Assembly: GCF_016597815.1 (NCBI RefSeq) | Contig: NZ_VCHA01000003.1 | Location: 372,001-436,000 of the forward strand | DNA length: 64,000 bases | Origin: Marinobacter sp. DY40_1A1 | Lineage (GTDB): Bacteria; Pseudomonadota; Gammaproteobacteria; Pseudomonadales; Oleiphilaceae | Reading direction: 5' to 3' | Shown: positions 48,314-58,620 of the stretch, in pieces | Position numbering within the stretch: position 1 is the stretch's first letter | Layout: every line of letters begins with the position of its first letter | Position numbers and translations under genes: made by a program | Notes under the pieces: model-generated | Seen by the model: the letters and a program-made list of their open reading frames with translations, nothing else | Database searches by the model: none | What the model was told of the DNA's origin: nothing

Positions 48314-48948
48314 TGCGTCAGGCATTTCGCTCATGGGTAGCCATACTGTTTATGGCGGGCCTAAGCGCCTGTAGCACCATCCAGCTGGAGCCACTACCGG
48401 AGGGGATGACAGACCAGCCTCCACCCGACTGGCAAGACCGCTCAGCGAAACTGGTGCAGTTTGATCACTGGCAACTATCAGGCAAACTGGCAGTGCGCCA
48501 ACCAACAGACAGTGGCACAGCTATCATTAACCACTGGATCCAGGAAGGCGAGGCATACGACCTGGCCCTGTCGTCCTCGTTCCTGGGAATGGGCAGCACA
48601 CAGCTTAAGGGCGTTCCGGGTTTTATCGAGCTCACCCTCTCCAACGGAGAAACCTACCGCTCCGGAGATCCGGATTCGCTACTGGAGGCAGCCACGGGAT
48701 GGCAACTGCCACTTGAAAGCCTGGCTTGGTGGATACGCGGCCTGCCAGCGCCAGCAGGTGATTTCCGCCTACTGTTCGATGCCCGTGGTGAGTTGGCCAT
48801 AATTCGCCAGGACGGCTGGGAAATACGCTACGATCGCTGGCACGAACTGCAAGACGACACACCCGCCCTACCCGCCAGAATCACAGCACTGAAAGACAGC
48901 AAACGCGTGCGGCTTGTTGTCAGCGACTGGCAGGACCTGAACCCGTGA
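48313..48948 (+). CDS. lolB: Outer membrane lipoprotein receptor LolB
   Basis: Accepts lipoproteins from periplasmic LolA and inserts them into the outer membrane. The 211-residue precursor has lipobox LSAC (Cys near 20) and the LolB fold pattern: [20 protein letters not shown], then [15 protein letters not shown] and [11 protein letters not shown]. It lies between a TPR lipoprotein and ispE, overlapping ispE by 4 bp, which is the classic gammaproteobacterial order. Confidence 0.95.
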   Translation: MRQAFRSWVAILFMAGLSACSTIQLEPLPEGMTDQPPPDWQDRSAKLVQFDHWQLSGKLAVRQPTDSGTAIINHWIQEGEAYDLALSSSFLGMGSTQLKGVPGFIELTLSNGETYRSGDPDSLLEAATGWQLPLESLAWWIRGLPAPAGDFRLLFDARGELAIIRQDGWEIRYDRWHELQDDTPALPARITALKDSKRVRLVVSDWQDLNP

Positions 48949-49808
48949 CCAGATCAATCACCCTTCCATCCCCAGCCAAACTGAACCTCTTTCTGCACAT
49001 TGTCGGCCGGCGCGAGGATGGCTATCACGAGCTTGAAACACTGTTTCAATTCCTCGACTACGGCGACGACATTACCCTCCGCCTGACATCTGGGCAGCCA
49101 GGAATCCGCCTTGAGAATCCGATCCCCGGCGTTCCGGACGAAGACAACCTGATCATAAGGGCTGCCCGCGCCCTTGCAACAAAGGCGTCAGGCGAGCTAC
49201 CAGGCGTTAGCATCAGCATTAACAAACGTCTGCCCATGGGCGGAGGCCTCGGCGGAGGGAGTTCTAACGCAGCTACCACTCTGTTGGGGTTAAACCGTCT
49301 CTGGGAACTGCAACTGGACCTCGATGAGCTTGCGGAAATCGGTCTTGCCCTCGGCGCAGACGTGCCCGTTTTCGTTCGCGGCCATGCCGCTTTCGGCGAA
49401 GGCGTCGGAGAAAAGCTAACTCCTGCTTTCCCGCCAGAAGACTGGTTTTTGGTTCTGAAGCCGGCCTGCGACATCAACACCGGAAAGATATTTTCAGAAC
49501 AAGGGTTGACAAGGAACACCCCGAAGATGACAATAGCGCCCGCTTTTGAGGGAGACGCCTCGAGGTACCGAAATGACTGTGAAGATGTGGTTAAAAAACT
49601 ATATCCTGAAGTCAAGCAGAGCATGGACTGGCTCACAAAATTCGGACCTGCAAGATTAACCGGAACCGGGGCTTGCATATTTGGACGTTTCCCTACAGAA
49701 TCCGCAGCCCGGATCATCTGGGAAAGCAAACCTTCCGGCATCACCGGGTTCGTAGCTAAAGGGGTGAACATATCACCACTCCACCAAAAGCTGACAGAGC
49801 TAGAATGA
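48945..49808 (+). CDS. ispE: 4-diphosphocytidyl-2-C-methyl-D-erythritol kinase
   Basis: GHMP-family kinase of the MEP isoprenoid pathway. The 287-residue protein opens with [28 protein letters not shown] and has the ATP-binding loop [13 protein letters not shown] near 95-110 and a C-terminal [10 protein letters not shown] motif. The start is a GTG overlapping the lolB stop. tRNA-Gln begins 19 bp after its stop. Confidence 0.97.
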   Translation: MTRSITLPSPAKLNLFLHIVGRREDGYHELETLFQFLDYGDDITLRLTSGQPGIRLENPIPGVPDEDNLIIRAARALATKASGELPGVSISINKRLPMGGGLGGGSSNAATTLLGLNRLWELQLDLDELAEIGLALGADVPVFVRGHAAFGEGVGEKLTPAFPPEDWFLVLKPACDINTGKIFSEQGLTRNTPKMTIAPAFEGDASRYRNDCEDVVKKLYPEVKQSMDWLTKFGPARLTGTGACIFGRFPTESAARIIWESKPSGITGFVAKGVNISPLHQKLTELE

Positions 49809-49827
49809 TGCCGAAAAAGCACGATAC

Positions 49828-49902
49828 TGGGGTGTCGCCAAGTGGTAAGGCAACGGGTTTTGATCCCGTCATGCGCAGGTTCGAATCCTGCCACCCCAGC
49901 CA
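49828..49902 (+). tRNA. tRNA-Gln(TTG)
   Basis: A 75-nt cloverleaf: acceptor TGGGGTG pairs with CACCCCA, discriminator G and encoded CCA (49900-49902). The anticodon arm ACGGG/CCCGT holds loop TTTTGAT with anticodon TTG. It lies between ispE and prs with no promoter of its own recognised, so it may be processed from a shared transcript. Confidence 0.97.
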
Positions 49903-49954
49903 CCTTTCTCCCGCTTCTTCTGACTCAACCTCCGAAAACGAGAAGGATGCCGTC

Positions 49955-50905
49955 GTGTCCAAATTGATGATTTTCACTGGCAATGCCAACCCCGAGCTTT
50001 CTCACGCTATCGCTAAAAAACTCCACATTCCGATGGGAGAAGCCACTGTAGGCTGCTTCAGCGATGGCGAAACTACCGTCGAGATCAACGAAAACGTTCG
50101 TGGTCACGACGTATTCATTATCCAGCCCACGTGCTACCCAACCAATGACAACCTGATGGAACTGATCATGATGGCCGACGCCCTGCGCCGCGCCTCTGCA
50201 TCACGCATCACGGCAGTTATTCCTTATTACGGGTATGCTCGCCAGGATCGCCGGGTACGTTCCAGCCGCGTTGCCATCAGCGCCAAAGTTGTTGCAGACA
50301 TGATCTCCAGCATCGGCGTCGATCGCGTATTGACGGTAGACCTGCACGCTGACCAGATTCAGGGCTTCTTCGATGTGCCGGTAGATAACATCTACGCCAC
50401 ACCCGTTCTGCTCGATGACATCGAAAAGCAACGGTTCGAGAATTTTGTTGTGGTATCACCAGACGTAGGTGGCGTTGTGCGTGCCCGGGCTATTGCCAAG
50501 CTACTGGATGATGCCGACCTGGCCATTATTGACAAGCGTCGCCCCAAGGCCAACGTTTCTCAGGTAATGCACATTATCGGTGATGTTGCAGACAAGACCT
50601 GCATCCTTGTGGACGACATTGTCGATACCGCAGGCACCCTGTGCAAAGCTGCAAACGCATTGAAAGAGCGCGGTGCAACCCGTGTGGTGGCTTATATCAC
50701 TCACCCCGTCCTTTCCGGCCCAGCTATCGAAAACATCAACGCGTCAGTAATTGACGAAGTTGTTGTATGCGACACTATCCCGCTGGGTGACAAAGCGAAG
50801 AACTGTGCTAAAATCCGCCCCCTCAGCATGGCCGGACTACTCGCAGAATCCATTCGTCGCGTAAGCAACGAAGAGTCGATCAGCGCGCTGTTTGAGAACG
50901 CCTGA
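49955..50905 (+). CDS. prs: Ribose-phosphate pyrophosphokinase
   Basis: Makes PRPP from ribose 5-phosphate and ATP for nucleotide, His and Trp synthesis. The 316-residue product begins with GTG at 49955 ([22 protein letters not shown]), with GAAGGA 7 bases upstream; this gives the normal family length. Motifs include [11 protein letters not shown] (ATP loop), [16 protein letters not shown], and the PRPP loop [11 protein letters not shown] reading that starts at 49805 would pass through tRNA-Gln and is rejected. Confidence 0.98.
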   Translation: MSKLMIFTGNANPELSHAIAKKLHIPMGEATVGCFSDGETTVEINENVRGHDVFIIQPTCYPTNDNLMELIMMADALRRASASRITAVIPYYGYARQDRRVRSSRVAISAKVVADMISSIGVDRVLTVDLHADQIQGFFDVPVDNIYATPVLLDDIEKQRFENFVVVSPDVGGVVRARAIAKLLDDADLAIIDKRRPKANVSQVMHIIGDVADKTCILVDDIVDTAGTLCKAANALKERGATRVVAYITHPVLSGPAIENINASVIDEVVVCDTIPLGDKAKNCAKIRPLSMAGLLAESIRRVSNEESISALFENA

Positions 50906-50968
50906 GTAGATTGCTTGCGGTAACACGCTGATATAACGCAAGTTACCGACAGCTTTCATCAAGATACC

Positions 50969-51002
50969 GAGTCGGGAGCCCCACAAGGCTCCCGACTCTT
51001 TT
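50969..51002 (+). terminator. Rho-independent terminator after prs
   Basis: Perfect 12-bp stem GAGTCGGGAGCC/GGCTCCCGACTC with a 6-base loop, followed by TTTT, 63 bp after the prs stop. It separates prs from the rplY-pth-ychF unit. Confidence 0.9.
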
Positions 51003-51090
51003 AGTCAGCCGGAAAACCCGGCTTTTCGAAAATATCATCTGTCCAAACGCCTGGTCGCGGGCAGTTCAGATGACGATTGAGGTAAAAACC

Positions 51091-51738
51091 ATGTCTCAGG
51101 ACTTTGTTATTGAAGCATTTCCTCGTGACGACAAGGGGAAAGGTGCGAGCCGCCGCCTGCGTCGCGAAGAGCGTAAAATCCCAGCCATCATTTATGGTGC
51201 TGGCAAAGAAGCTACTCCGATTTCCATCTGGCACAACGAGCTGAAAAAAGCTCTGGAAAACGAAGCCTTCTTCTCTCACATTCTGACCATTGAACTGAAT
51301 GGCAAGAAAGAAAGCGTCATCATCAAAGACCTTCAGCGGCACCCGTACAAGCTGCTGCTCTCTCACGCCGATTTCCAGCGCGTTGAGAAAGACCAGGAGA
51401 TTTTTGTTCACGTTCCTCTGCACCTGTTGAACGAAGATACAGCTCCTGCGATCAAGACCTTTGGTGGCGTTGCCTTCCGTCTGATGACCGAAGTTGAGGT
51501 AGCTTGTCTGCCGCAAAACCTGCCTGAATTCATCGCCATCGATATGGCCGATGTCGAGATGGACCAGGTTATTCACATGAGCGACCTGAAACTGCCAGAA
51601 GGCGTTCGTATCCCGGCGCTGCAGCACGGCGCAGAGCACGACCAGGCTGTTGTGTCTGTCAGCAAGCCGAAAGGCGTCAAGTCTGACGATGCCGAAGACG
51701 AAGCAGCAGAAGGCGAAGAAGGCGAAGATAAGGAGTAA
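51091..51738 (+). CDS. rplY: 50S ribosomal protein L25, general stress form (Ctc)
   Basis: A 5S rRNA-binding protein of 215 residues in the long two-domain TL5/Ctc form. The N-terminal L25 domain (about 1-95) starts FVIEAFPRDDKGKGASRRLRREERKIPAIIYG; a C-terminal beta domain (about 96-185) and a very acidic tail (DDAEDEAAEGEEGEDKE) follow. The ATG at 51091 with GAGGT upstream matches the family start; an ATG at 51070 is less likely. It lies 21 bp before pth. Confidence 0.95.
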   Translation: MSQDFVIEAFPRDDKGKGASRRLRREERKIPAIIYGAGKEATPISIWHNELKKALENEAFFSHILTIELNGKKESVIIKDLQRHPYKLLLSHADFQRVEKDQEIFVHVPLHLLNEDTAPAIKTFGGVAFRLMTEVEVACLPQNLPEFIAIDMADVEMDQVIHMSDLKLPEGVRIPALQHGAEHDQAVVSVSKPKGVKSDDAEDEAAEGEEGEDKE

Positions 51739-51759
51739 TTACTCCGGAGGCGTTGGCAG

Positions 51760-52353
51760 ATGGCACAGGATATTGTCATGGTGGTTGGGCTGGGTAACCC
51801 CGGTCCGGACTACGAGAATACCCGCCATAATGCCGGCGCCCTCTTCGTTGAAGCACTGGCCCGCGAAGCGGGTCAGTCGCTCCGCCCCGAAAAGAAATAC
51901 CACGGGCACTATGCCCGCATTCAGTGGCAAGGCCTTGAGCTCCACCTGCTGAATCCCGCTACTTTCATGAATCGCAGCGGCCTTTCTGTAAAAGCACTCG
52001 CAGACTTTTTCAAAATCTCTCCCGGTCAGATACTGATTGCTCACGACGAGCTGGATCTCCCTCCCGGCACCGCCAAGCTTAAAAAAGGCGGAGGACACGG
52101 TGGCCACAACGGTTTGAGAGACACTATAGCCCATCTGGGCACCAACGAATTTCAAAGACTGCGAATTGGAATCGGCCACCCTGGCGATAGCCGCAAGGTT
52201 ACCGGTTACGTCCTTGGCCGTTTAGGCAAGCGTGAAACGGAAGACCTGAACGAGGTGTTCAATGAAACCATGCGGGTGTTACCCGATGCAGTTTCTGGCA
52301 ACCTCGCAGCCGCCATGAACCGCTTACACAGCTTCAAACCAACTACCGCCTGA
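51760..52353 (+). CDS. pth: Peptidyl-tRNA hydrolase
   Basis: Releases tRNA from stalled peptidyl-tRNA. In 197 residues the family motifs are VGLGNPGPDYENTRHNAGALFVE with catalytic His near 21, NPATFMNRSG, AHDELDLPPG and the basic GGGHGGHNGLRDT. Follows rplY by 21 bp and precedes ychF by 114 bp; this order is conserved in related genera. Confidence 0.97.
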   Translation: MAQDIVMVVGLGNPGPDYENTRHNAGALFVEALAREAGQSLRPEKKYHGHYARIQWQGLELHLLNPATFMNRSGLSVKALADFFKISPGQILIAHDELDLPPGTAKLKKGGGHGGHNGLRDTIAHLGTNEFQRLRIGIGHPGDSRKVTGYVLGRLGKRETEDLNEVFNETMRVLPDAVSGNLAAAMNRLHSFKPTTA

Positions 52354-52467
52354 GTCTGCCAGAGACCACTTCAGGCTAATCTACCAGTCCTGATTTCCCT
52401 CACTCGCACCCTTTGGCGTACACCGGTATAATCCGGCCAAACTTTCCAGTACCAGCAGAGGCATTCC

Positions 52468-53559
52468 ATGGGTTTTAACTGCGGCATCGTCGGCCTACCT
52501 AACGTCGGCAAATCCACCCTGTTCAACGCACTGACCAAAGCAGGCATTGGCGCGGAAAACTTCCCGTTTTGCACCATTGAGCCTAACGCTGGCGTCGTCG
52601 CCATGCCCGACCCCCGGCTCGACAAATTGGCGGAGATCGTTAAGCCCCAGCGCACCGTACCCACAACCATGGAGTTTGTGGACATAGCCGGCCTGGTTGA
52701 GGGCGCCTCCAAAGGTGAAGGCCTGGGCAACCAGTTCCTTGCCAACATACGCCAGACCGAAGCCATTGCACACGTGGTACGTTGTTTTGACGACCCCAAC
52801 GTCATTCACGTCGCCAACAAAATCGATCCGGCGGCAGACATCGAGATCATCAATACCGAGCTTGCCCTGGCCGATATGGACACCGTAGAAAAGGCCATCA
52901 AGCGGGTTCAGCGGATCGCGAAGGGCGGCGACAAAGAAGCCAAAGCTCAAATCGAGATTTTCGAACGCCTGCTGCCCGTGCTGAACGAAGGCAAGCCAGT
53001 GCGCGGCATGGGGTTGAACAAAGACGAACTCCTGCTGATCCGCGAACTGTGTCTTCTCACAATCAAGCCAACCATGTATATCGCCAACGTGAGCGAAGAC
53101 GGCTTCGAGAACAACCCGTACCTCGATACAGTGCGTGCAATCGCGGCAGAAGAAAACGCCGTTGTAGTACCAATCTGCAATAAAATTGAAGCAGAAATCT
53201 CAGAACTGGAAGATGACGAAAAGAGTATGTTCCTGGGTGAGATGGGAATGGAAGAGCCAGGTCTTGACCGGGTTATCCGTGCCGGCTACAGCCTGTTAGG
53301 CCTGCAGACCTACTTTACGGCAGGTGTGAAGGAAGTACGGGCCTGGACCGTTAGAATCGGCGCTACGGCCCCACAAGCCGCTGCAGTGATTCATACAGAC
53401 TTTGAGCGAGGCTTTATCCGCGCCGAAATCATCGGCTATGAAGATTTCGTGAAATACAACGGCGAAGCCGGGGCAAAAGAAGCCGGAAAATGGCGCCTGG
53501 AGGGCAAGGAATACATTGTTCAGGACGGCGACGTCATTCACTTCCGCTTTAACGTTTAA
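52468..53559 (+). CDS. ychF: Redox-regulated ribosome-associated ATPase YchF (OLA1)
   Basis: Obg-superfamily P-loop protein of 363 residues that binds ATP in preference to GTP. G1 [10 protein letters not shown] is at about 8-17, then [20 protein letters not shown] (G3 region) and [11 protein letters not shown], with a C-terminal TGS domain ending in the [15 protein letters not shown] sequence. The 3-prime end overlaps the convergent pseudouridine synthase gene by 11 bp. Confidence 0.97.
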   Translation: MGFNCGIVGLPNVGKSTLFNALTKAGIGAENFPFCTIEPNAGVVAMPDPRLDKLAEIVKPQRTVPTTMEFVDIAGLVEGASKGEGLGNQFLANIRQTEAIAHVVRCFDDPNVIHVANKIDPAADIEIINTELALADMDTVEKAIKRVQRIAKGGDKEAKAQIEIFERLLPVLNEGKPVRGMGLNKDELLLIRELCLLTIKPTMYIANVSEDGFENNPYLDTVRAIAAEENAVVVPICNKIEAEISELEDDEKSMFLGEMGMEEPGLDRVIRAGYSLLGLQTYFTAGVKEVRAWTVRIGATAPQAAAVIHTDFERGFIRAEIIGYEDFVKYNGEAGAKEAGKWRLEGKEYIVQDGDVIHFRFNV

Positions 53560-54313
53560 TCCTGGCCGGGCTGTCAAACTGGTGTTTGGCAGCCCTGACA
53601 CCCAAACGGCTCAACTCTTCTTCCGTTAACGGCCTGCTACTCCCCTCTGCAAGCTGTTCCCCTTCGCCTTCAAGGGTGATACTCCCCACAGAAACCCGGT
53701 GAAGCGCCAATACCTGATTCCGAAAATGACCAAACATCCGCTTAACCTGATGGTACTTGCCTTCAACCAGCGTAAGCCTGGCCGTGTGCTCTGACAGTAT
53801 TTTCAAACTTGCAGGTCGCGTTGTGATGCCTTCATAAGCGAAGTAAATACCTTCCCGAAACGCAGCCACATATTCTTCACTGAGCGGCTTGGAAAGAGAC
53901 ACCTCATAGGTCTTTTCCAGTTTCGTTTCAGGCAAACTTATCTTTCGCGACCATGCCCCATCGTTGGTCAACAGCACCAACCCCGTCGTATTAAGGTCGA
54001 GACGCCCAACAATGTGCAACTCATTCTTCCGAGGGTGTTCAATAAGGTCCAGAACGGTCGAGTGCTCAAGGTCTTTCGTCGCGCTGACAACCCCTCTGGG
54101 CTTATTCAGCATCAGGTAAACGGGTTTGCTGTCGTTCAGGCATTGGCCATCCAGTACAACGTGGGTGAACTCAGTCACTCGCTGCTGCACTGAACTGGCC
54201 AAACAACCATCCAGAATTATTCGCTTTTGGGCAACCAACAGGCGGGTATCCGAAATCGAGAATTCGCTATTCCGGCTAATATAGCGATCCAACCGGTAAG
54301 TCTTCGACTTCAC
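53549..54313 (-). CDS. RsuA-family rRNA pseudouridine synthase
   Basis: A 254-residue enzyme with an N-terminal S4-like RNA-binding domain (about 5-60) and the RsuA/RluB/E/F catalytic domain. The catalytic Asp lies in [20 protein letters not shown], with [15 protein letters not shown] before and [23 protein letters not shown] after. RsuA itself makes pseudouridine 516 in 16S rRNA; this gene is closest to that type but the exact site cannot be fixed. It lies 9 bp after the NTF2-like gene. Confidence 0.9.
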   Translation of the reverse strand: MKSKTYRLDRYISRNSEFSISDTRLLVAQKRIILDGCLASSVQQRVTEFTHVVLDGQCLNDSKPVYLMLNKPRGVVSATKDLEHSTVLDLIEHPRKNELHIVGRLDLNTTGLVLLTNDGAWSRKISLPETKLEKTYEVSLSKPLSEEYVAAFREGIYFAYEGITTRPASLKILSEHTARLTLVEGKYHQVKRMFGHFRNQVLALHRVSVGSITLEGEGEQLAEGSSRPLTEEELSRLGVRAAKHQFDSPARIKR

Positions 54314-54322
54314 GACAATCCC

Positions 54323-54706
54323 TTATAAAGGGTTTGCTGAAGGCAGGTTACCGCCCAGCATATTCTCAACCACGGCCGCATTATAGAAAGCTTCAACCGT
54401 GTGGATTTTGTCACCTTCAACACGGAACCAGACCGCAAGCCGTACATCGCCAATCGGTTGGAAATGAGTTTGGTAGTCCAGGATTGCAAACACGTGTTCA
54501 CCGTCAGCACTGAGTTGACGAACAATCAAGTCCTTCTGGATGGCAGCCATTCCGAACTGGTAGGAAAGCATGTCATCACGATTAAGGAATCGCATGTTTG
54601 GCCCCACATATTCAAACCCCTCAGGAGCCAGCAAGCTCTTAGCCTCATCAAAACGCTGAGCCTGGATATAAGCAATAAACTGCGCCACTAGTTCTTTTGG
54701 TTGCAT
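54323..54706 (-). CDS. NTF2/SnoaL-like fold protein
   Basis: A 127-residue protein with the cone-shaped NTF2-like pattern: an N-terminal helix (PKELVAQFIAYIQAQRFDEAKSLL), then beta strands with VFAILDYQT and VRLAVWFRVEGDKIHTVEAFYN. Such proteins are small enzymes or ligand binders; no catalytic set can be named. It appears to be co-transcribed with the downstream pseudouridine synthase gene. Confidence 0.8.
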   Translation of the reverse strand: MQPKELVAQFIAYIQAQRFDEAKSLLAPEGFEYVGPNMRFLNRDDMLSYQFGMAAIQKDLIVRQLSADGEHVFAILDYQTHFQPIGDVRLAVWFRVEGDKIHTVEAFYNAAVVENMLGGNLPSANPL

Positions 54707-54913
54707 AGTTAGGTTCCACTTCTGAGATGAGGTCGTCCGACAATCACCTAATAATACACGTTATTTTGCAGATTCACCTGAATCCCGGCCCACAGATAAT
54801 ATCCAGATGTGGTTTTGCACACATAAAACCCTCAGGCCATTGTTTTACAATGCCTAAAACCCAATCCCCTCCCACAAAAAAGCAGTTATTGATCGGGATT
54901 TGCCTGTTAGCTC

Positions 54914-54942
54914 TTGACACTTCGCCTCTGCGTACATAACAT
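54914..54942 (+). promoter_or_regulatory. Sigma-70 promoter of tRNA-Met
   Basis: TTGACA (54914-54919), a 17-bp spacer and TAACAT (54937-54942) lie 28 bp upstream of tRNA-Met. The following GC-rich discriminator (ACGCGCCGC) is typical of stringently controlled stable-RNA promoters. Confidence 0.8.
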
Positions 54943-54969
54943 ACGCGCCGCTTCCATTGGTGAAGTGAT

Positions 54970-55046
54970 GGCAAGGTAGCTCAGTTGGTTAGAGCACAGC
55001 ACTCATAATGCTGGGGTCGGCGGTTCAACTCCGCCCCTTGCTACCA
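54970..55046 (+). tRNA. tRNA-Met(CAT), elongator
   Basis: A 77-nt cloverleaf: acceptor GGCAAGG/CCTTGCT (with one G-U pair), discriminator A and encoded CCA; anticodon arm CAGCA/TGCTG with loop CTCATAA; T arm GGCGG/CCGCC. The D arm and anticodon region match the elongator Met tRNA of E. coli rather than initiator tRNA (first pair present) or tRNA-Ile(CAT). Confidence 0.95.
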
Positions 55047-55058
55047 GTATTCGAAAAA

Positions 55059-55087
55059 GGCCGCGATTAACGTCGCGGCCTTTTTTT
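55059..55087 (+). terminator. Rho-independent terminator after tRNA-Met
   Basis: Stem GGCCGCGA/TCGCGGCC with a 6-base loop, preceded by an A-run and followed by seven T residues, 12 bp after the tRNA. Confidence 0.95.
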
Positions 55088-55130
55088 ATTTCCGGGCAAT
55101 ATAAGCACCCAGCTTCTGTGGAGATTCATC

Positions 55131-55565
55131 ATGAGAACCACTGGCGACAGAATCCGGCAAGCTGTTTCTTTTGAAGTCATCGGGCTGCTCATTTCCGTTC
55201 CCCTCGCAGCCTTTGCCTTCGGTTACTCCCTTGAAAAAACCGGCGTGCTCGGCCTTATCGGGGCAACGCTTGCCACCATATGGAACTACATCTTCAACCT
55301 AGGCTTTGACCACGCACTCAAGCGGTTTACTGGCTCAACACATAAATCCCTGAAGCATCGCCTCATTCATGCGGTTTGTTTTGAATCAGGCCTATTGATC
55401 GCTTTCCTGCCAATTATCGCCTGGTGGATGGGTATAGGCCTGCTGGAAGCGCTTCTTGTTGACGTCTCTTTTGCACTGTTTTATCTGGTGTATGCCTTTG
55501 TTTTTACCTGGTGCTACGACACCATTTTCCCCGATACGGATGCAGAGACGCCTCCCGGTCAGTGA
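55131..55565 (+). CDS. PACE-family efflux transporter
   Basis: Inner-membrane protein of 144 residues with four helices arranged as two tandem BTP units ([22 protein letters not shown] and [22 protein letters not shown]). The acidic residue in each helix 1 (SFEVIG, CFESGL) is the conserved Glu of the family. PACE proteins export biguanides such as chlorhexidine and short diamines. The last 7 bp overlap the convergent SMR gene. Confidence 0.92.
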   Translation: MRTTGDRIRQAVSFEVIGLLISVPLAAFAFGYSLEKTGVLGLIGATLATIWNYIFNLGFDHALKRFTGSTHKSLKHRLIHAVCFESGLLIAFLPIIAWWMGIGLLEALLVDVSFALFYLVYAFVFTWCYDTIFPDTDAETPPGQ

Positions 55566-55891
55566 ACTCCTGTCCGGGACAGAACATTCAACACAAACAC
55601 ACCAGAGATAATCAGCCCCATACCAACCAGTCCCCAGGCATCCAGCTTTTCTCCGAACACTATCCAGCCCACAGCCGCAATAAGCACGATGCCAAGCCCC
55701 GCCCAAATCGCGTAGGCGATACCGACCGGAATCGTGCGCAAAGCCAGCGAAAGCAGATAAAACGCCAACCCGTAGCCGAAAACAACGATTAAAGACGGCG
55801 CCAGCCGGGAAAACCCCTCACTCGCTCTAAGCGCAGAAGTGGCCACAACCTCCGCCACTATAGCCACCCCCAGCAGAACCCAACTATTCAT
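55559..55891 (-). CDS. SMR-family multidrug efflux protein
   Basis: Four-helix membrane protein of 110 residues of the small multidrug resistance family. The essential Glu is at 14 ([18 protein letters not shown]), with [30 protein letters not shown] in the middle. This is the EmrE/QacE type rather than the guanidinium exporter (SugE/Gdx), judging by the ATSALR segment and the [17 protein letters not shown] region. No guanidine riboswitch was recognised upstream. Confidence 0.92.
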   Translation of the reverse strand: MNSWVLLGVAIVAEVVATSALRASEGFSRLAPSLIVVFGYGLAFYLLSLALRTIPVGIAYAIWAGLGIVLIAAVGWIVFGEKLDAWGLVGMGLIISGVFVLNVLSRTGVH

Positions 55892-56052
55892 CAGCCATAC
55901 CCTTCACTCTCAATGGTTTATCGCCCTGTCGGGCCTGCATATTATGTTCAGGCATGCCACGATTGCATACCGTTATAAACCCCGCCAAATCTATATGGCA
56001 TACTGACGCCCTAAACCAACAACGCCAACCATCCATTCGCAAGGAAGTTACT

Positions 56053-57330
56053 ATGAAATTCGAGACGATTGCCCTTCACGCCGGATTCAAAGGCGATCCG
56101 ACCACAAAAGCCGCAACCACACCGATCTACCAGACTACGTCCTACACGTTCGACGACACCCAGCATGGTGCAGATCTGTTCAACCTGAAGGTTGCCGGCA
56201 ATATATACACCCGAATCATGAACCCGACCAACTCGGTACTTGAAGAGCGCATGACTGCTCTTGAAGGCGGCGTAGGCTCTCTTGCAGTTGCCTCTGGCAT
56301 GTCTGCCATCACCTACGCCCTGCAAACCATCTGCCGGGTTGGCAACAACATAGTAAGCACCAGCCAGCTGTATGGCGGCACCTACAACCTGTTTGCACAC
56401 TCACTGCCGAACCAGGGCATTGAATGCCGTATGGTTGCCCACGACGACTTTGATGCAGTTGAAAAAGCCATTGATGACCAGACCCGCGCACTGTTCTGCG
56501 AGTCCATCGGCAACCCTGCTGGCAACGTGGTAGATATTGCACGCTGGGCCGAAATCGCTCACAAACACGGCATTCCGCTGATTGTAGATAATACCGTAGC
56601 AACACCCTATATCTGCCGCCCTTTCGAGCATGGCGCAGATATCGTTGTGCACTCCCTCACCAAGTACATCGGTGGTCACGGCACAACCGTAGCCGGCATT
56701 ATTGTGGATTCTGGCAAGTTTGACTGGAAGGCCAACGGTGCCAAGTTCCCGATGATGAACGAACCAGACCCCTCCTATCACGGTGTGGTTTACACCGAAG
56801 CCTTGGGTGCTGCTGCGTTTATCGGCCGCTGCCGCGTTGTGCCACTGCGCAACACCGGCTCTGCACTTTCCCCATTTAACTCCTTCCTGATCATGCAGGG
56901 CTTGGAAACGCTGGGCCTACGCATGGAGCGCCACTGCGAGAACGCTGAGAAGGTTGCCAACTTCTTGCAAAATCACCCTGCTGTTGAATGGGTAAACTAC
57001 GCTGCGCTGGAAAACAGCCCCTATAAAGCCACCTGCGACAAGATCTGTGGCGGCAAAGCGTCCGGCATTGTGAGCTTCGGCATCAAAGGTGGGCGTGAAG
57101 CAGGTGCAAAGTTTATTGATGCGTTGGATCTGATCTACCGTCTGGTGAACATTGGTGATGCCAAGTCACTGGCTTGCCACCCGGCCACCACTACTCACCG
57201 CCAGCTAAACGCCGAAGAGCTCAAAAATGCGGGTGTAAGCGAAGACTTGGTGCGCTTATCTATCGGCATTGAGCACATTGATGACATTCTCGCGGATGTT
57301 ACCCAGGCACTGGAAAAAGCCCAGGCTTAA
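56053..57330 (+). CDS. metY: O-acetylhomoserine sulfhydrylase (aminocarboxypropyltransferase)
   Basis: PLP enzyme of 425 residues that makes homocysteine from O-acetylhomoserine and sulphide. It begins [31 protein letters not shown]; the PLP lysine lies in [13 protein letters not shown] and the Cys/Met-metabolism signature region surrounds DIVVHSL. The long variant with the [10 protein letters not shown] segment is characteristic of MetY as opposed to cystathionine enzymes. The ATG at 56053 has AAGGAAG just upstream. Confidence 0.94.
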   Translation: MKFETIALHAGFKGDPTTKAATTPIYQTTSYTFDDTQHGADLFNLKVAGNIYTRIMNPTNSVLEERMTALEGGVGSLAVASGMSAITYALQTICRVGNNIVSTSQLYGGTYNLFAHSLPNQGIECRMVAHDDFDAVEKAIDDQTRALFCESIGNPAGNVVDIARWAEIAHKHGIPLIVDNTVATPYICRPFEHGADIVVHSLTKYIGGHGTTVAGIIVDSGKFDWKANGAKFPMMNEPDPSYHGVVYTEALGAAAFIGRCRVVPLRNTGSALSPFNSFLIMQGLETLGLRMERHCENAEKVANFLQNHPAVEWVNYAALENSPYKATCDKICGGKASGIVSFGIKGGREAGAKFIDALDLIYRLVNIGDAKSLACHPATTTHRQLNAEELKNAGVSEDLVRLSIGIEHIDDILADVTQALEKAQA

Positions 57331-57485
57331 TCAGATTCAACCAAATGCCTCCAACCGGGTACGACGAAAGTCGTGCCCGGTATGCCCTCATTACACCCCG
57401 TGATTGCCCTTACCTGCCTTGTAACTGCCCTGCCAGCGGATTATTCTCTAAGGATACCCAAGCCTTAACCAAGAGTTCGGTTGCA

Positions 57486-58529
57486 ATGAGCGAAAGCGCT
57501 AAGCCCCGCGTCACCAGTGGTTCCAAATTCCGTAATGAGCATGGCTTTTCGGCTATCAAAGATGGCCAGAAGCGCTCGGCAAACCAGGAGCCCATGTCAG
57601 TTGAGCGCAAGCCCAGCTGGCTGAGAGCCAAAATGCCTGGTGGGGAACGTTTTGAAGCTGTGCGAAAAAACGTCACTGAAAACCGGCTTAGCACTGTATG
57701 CCAGGAGTCCCACTGCCCCAACATAGGCGAATGCTGGACCGCCGGCACGGCAACTATCATGGTGATGGGGTCTGTGTGCACTCGCGCCTGTCGCTTCTGT
57801 GCTGTAGACACCGGCAACCCCAACGGCTGGCTGGACAAAGACGAGCCGGAAAACACTGCCAAGTCTGTTGAGCTCATGGGCCTGCGTTACATTGTACTGA
57901 CCTCTGTAGACCGAGACGACCTGGATGATGGAGGTGCTGCCCACTACGCTGCCTGTGTTTCGGCCATCAAAAAACGCACACCGGAAGTCGCTGTAGAGGC
58001 GTTAACGCCGGACTTCGATGCGGTAATGACTGATGTAGAGAAGGTACTGGACTCCGGCCTTGAGGTGTTTGCGCAGAACGTAGAAACCGTAGAACGGCTG
58101 ACACGCCGGGTGCGCGACCCTCGTGCAGGCTATGAGAAGACGCTCAGTGTGCTGGCCCATGCCAAGCAATACCGGCCAGACGTGCTCACCAAAACCAGCC
58201 TGATGCTCGGCTTGGGCGAGACCCACGAAGAAATCCTGGCCACCATGGACGACCTGCGTGAGATTGGCGTAGATATCCTCACTCTGGGCCAGTACCTGCG
58301 CCCAACGCCAAACCATCTGCCCGTAGAGCGCTATGTGACTCCGGAAGAGTTTAATCAGTACCGAGACATAGGCCTGGAGAAAGGGTTTATGGAAGTACCC
58401 TCAGGCCCCATGGTGCGCTCCAGCTACCGGGCCGACAGGGTGTTCGACAAAAACAACCTGGGGCTTGCTGTCCCGGAGGTGCCTGCAGCCTCAAATGCAC
58501 TGCAGATTCCTGTCAAACACGTCGAATAA
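57486..58529 (+). CDS. lipA: Lipoyl synthase
   Basis: Radical-SAM enzyme of 347 residues that inserts two sulphurs into protein-bound octanoyl chains. The auxiliary cluster motif [12 protein letters not shown] (C-x4-C-x5-C), the radical-SAM motif CTRACRFC and the terminal RSSYRADR are all present. The ATG at 57486 is a likely start, but the upstream frame is open to 57345, so the N-terminus is uncertain. lipB is not adjacent; the gene stands alone behind metY. Confidence 0.96.
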   Translation: MSESAKPRVTSGSKFRNEHGFSAIKDGQKRSANQEPMSVERKPSWLRAKMPGGERFEAVRKNVTENRLSTVCQESHCPNIGECWTAGTATIMVMGSVCTRACRFCAVDTGNPNGWLDKDEPENTAKSVELMGLRYIVLTSVDRDDLDDGGAAHYAACVSAIKKRTPEVAVEALTPDFDAVMTDVEKVLDSGLEVFAQNVETVERLTRRVRDPRAGYEKTLSVLAHAKQYRPDVLTKTSLMLGLGETHEEILATMDDLREIGVDILTLGQYLRPTPNHLPVERYVTPEEFNQYRDIGLEKGFMEVPSGPMVRSSYRADRVFDKNNLGLAVPEVPAASNALQIPVKHVE

Positions 58530-58570
58530 GGCATTAACCGAAAGAAAGCACTACGCAAGCAATGCACACG

Positions 58571-58607
58571 GCCTTCTTGCCTTACCTATCGGGAAAGACA
58601 AGAAGGC
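58571..58607. terminator. Hairpin between convergent lipA and Spy-like gene
   Basis: Perfect 9-bp arms GCCTTCTTG and CAAGAAGGC flank a 19-base loop in the 91-bp gap between the two stops. No T-run follows; it is a plausible bidirectional 3-prime structure. Confidence 0.5.
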
Positions 58608-58620
58608 AGCAAGGCTTGTA

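Noticed and set aside
49805..49954. N-terminal extension of prs
   Set aside because: This reading passes through tRNA-Gln; the GTG at 49955 has a good ribosome-binding site and gives the usual length.
54727..54939. A 70-residue plus-strand frame before tRNA-Met
   Set aside because: It runs through the tRNA promoter and has no family features.
55892..56052. Guanidine riboswitch in front of the SMR gene
   Set aside because: No conserved guanidine riboswitch motifs are visible, and the SMR protein looks like EmrE type, not Gdx.
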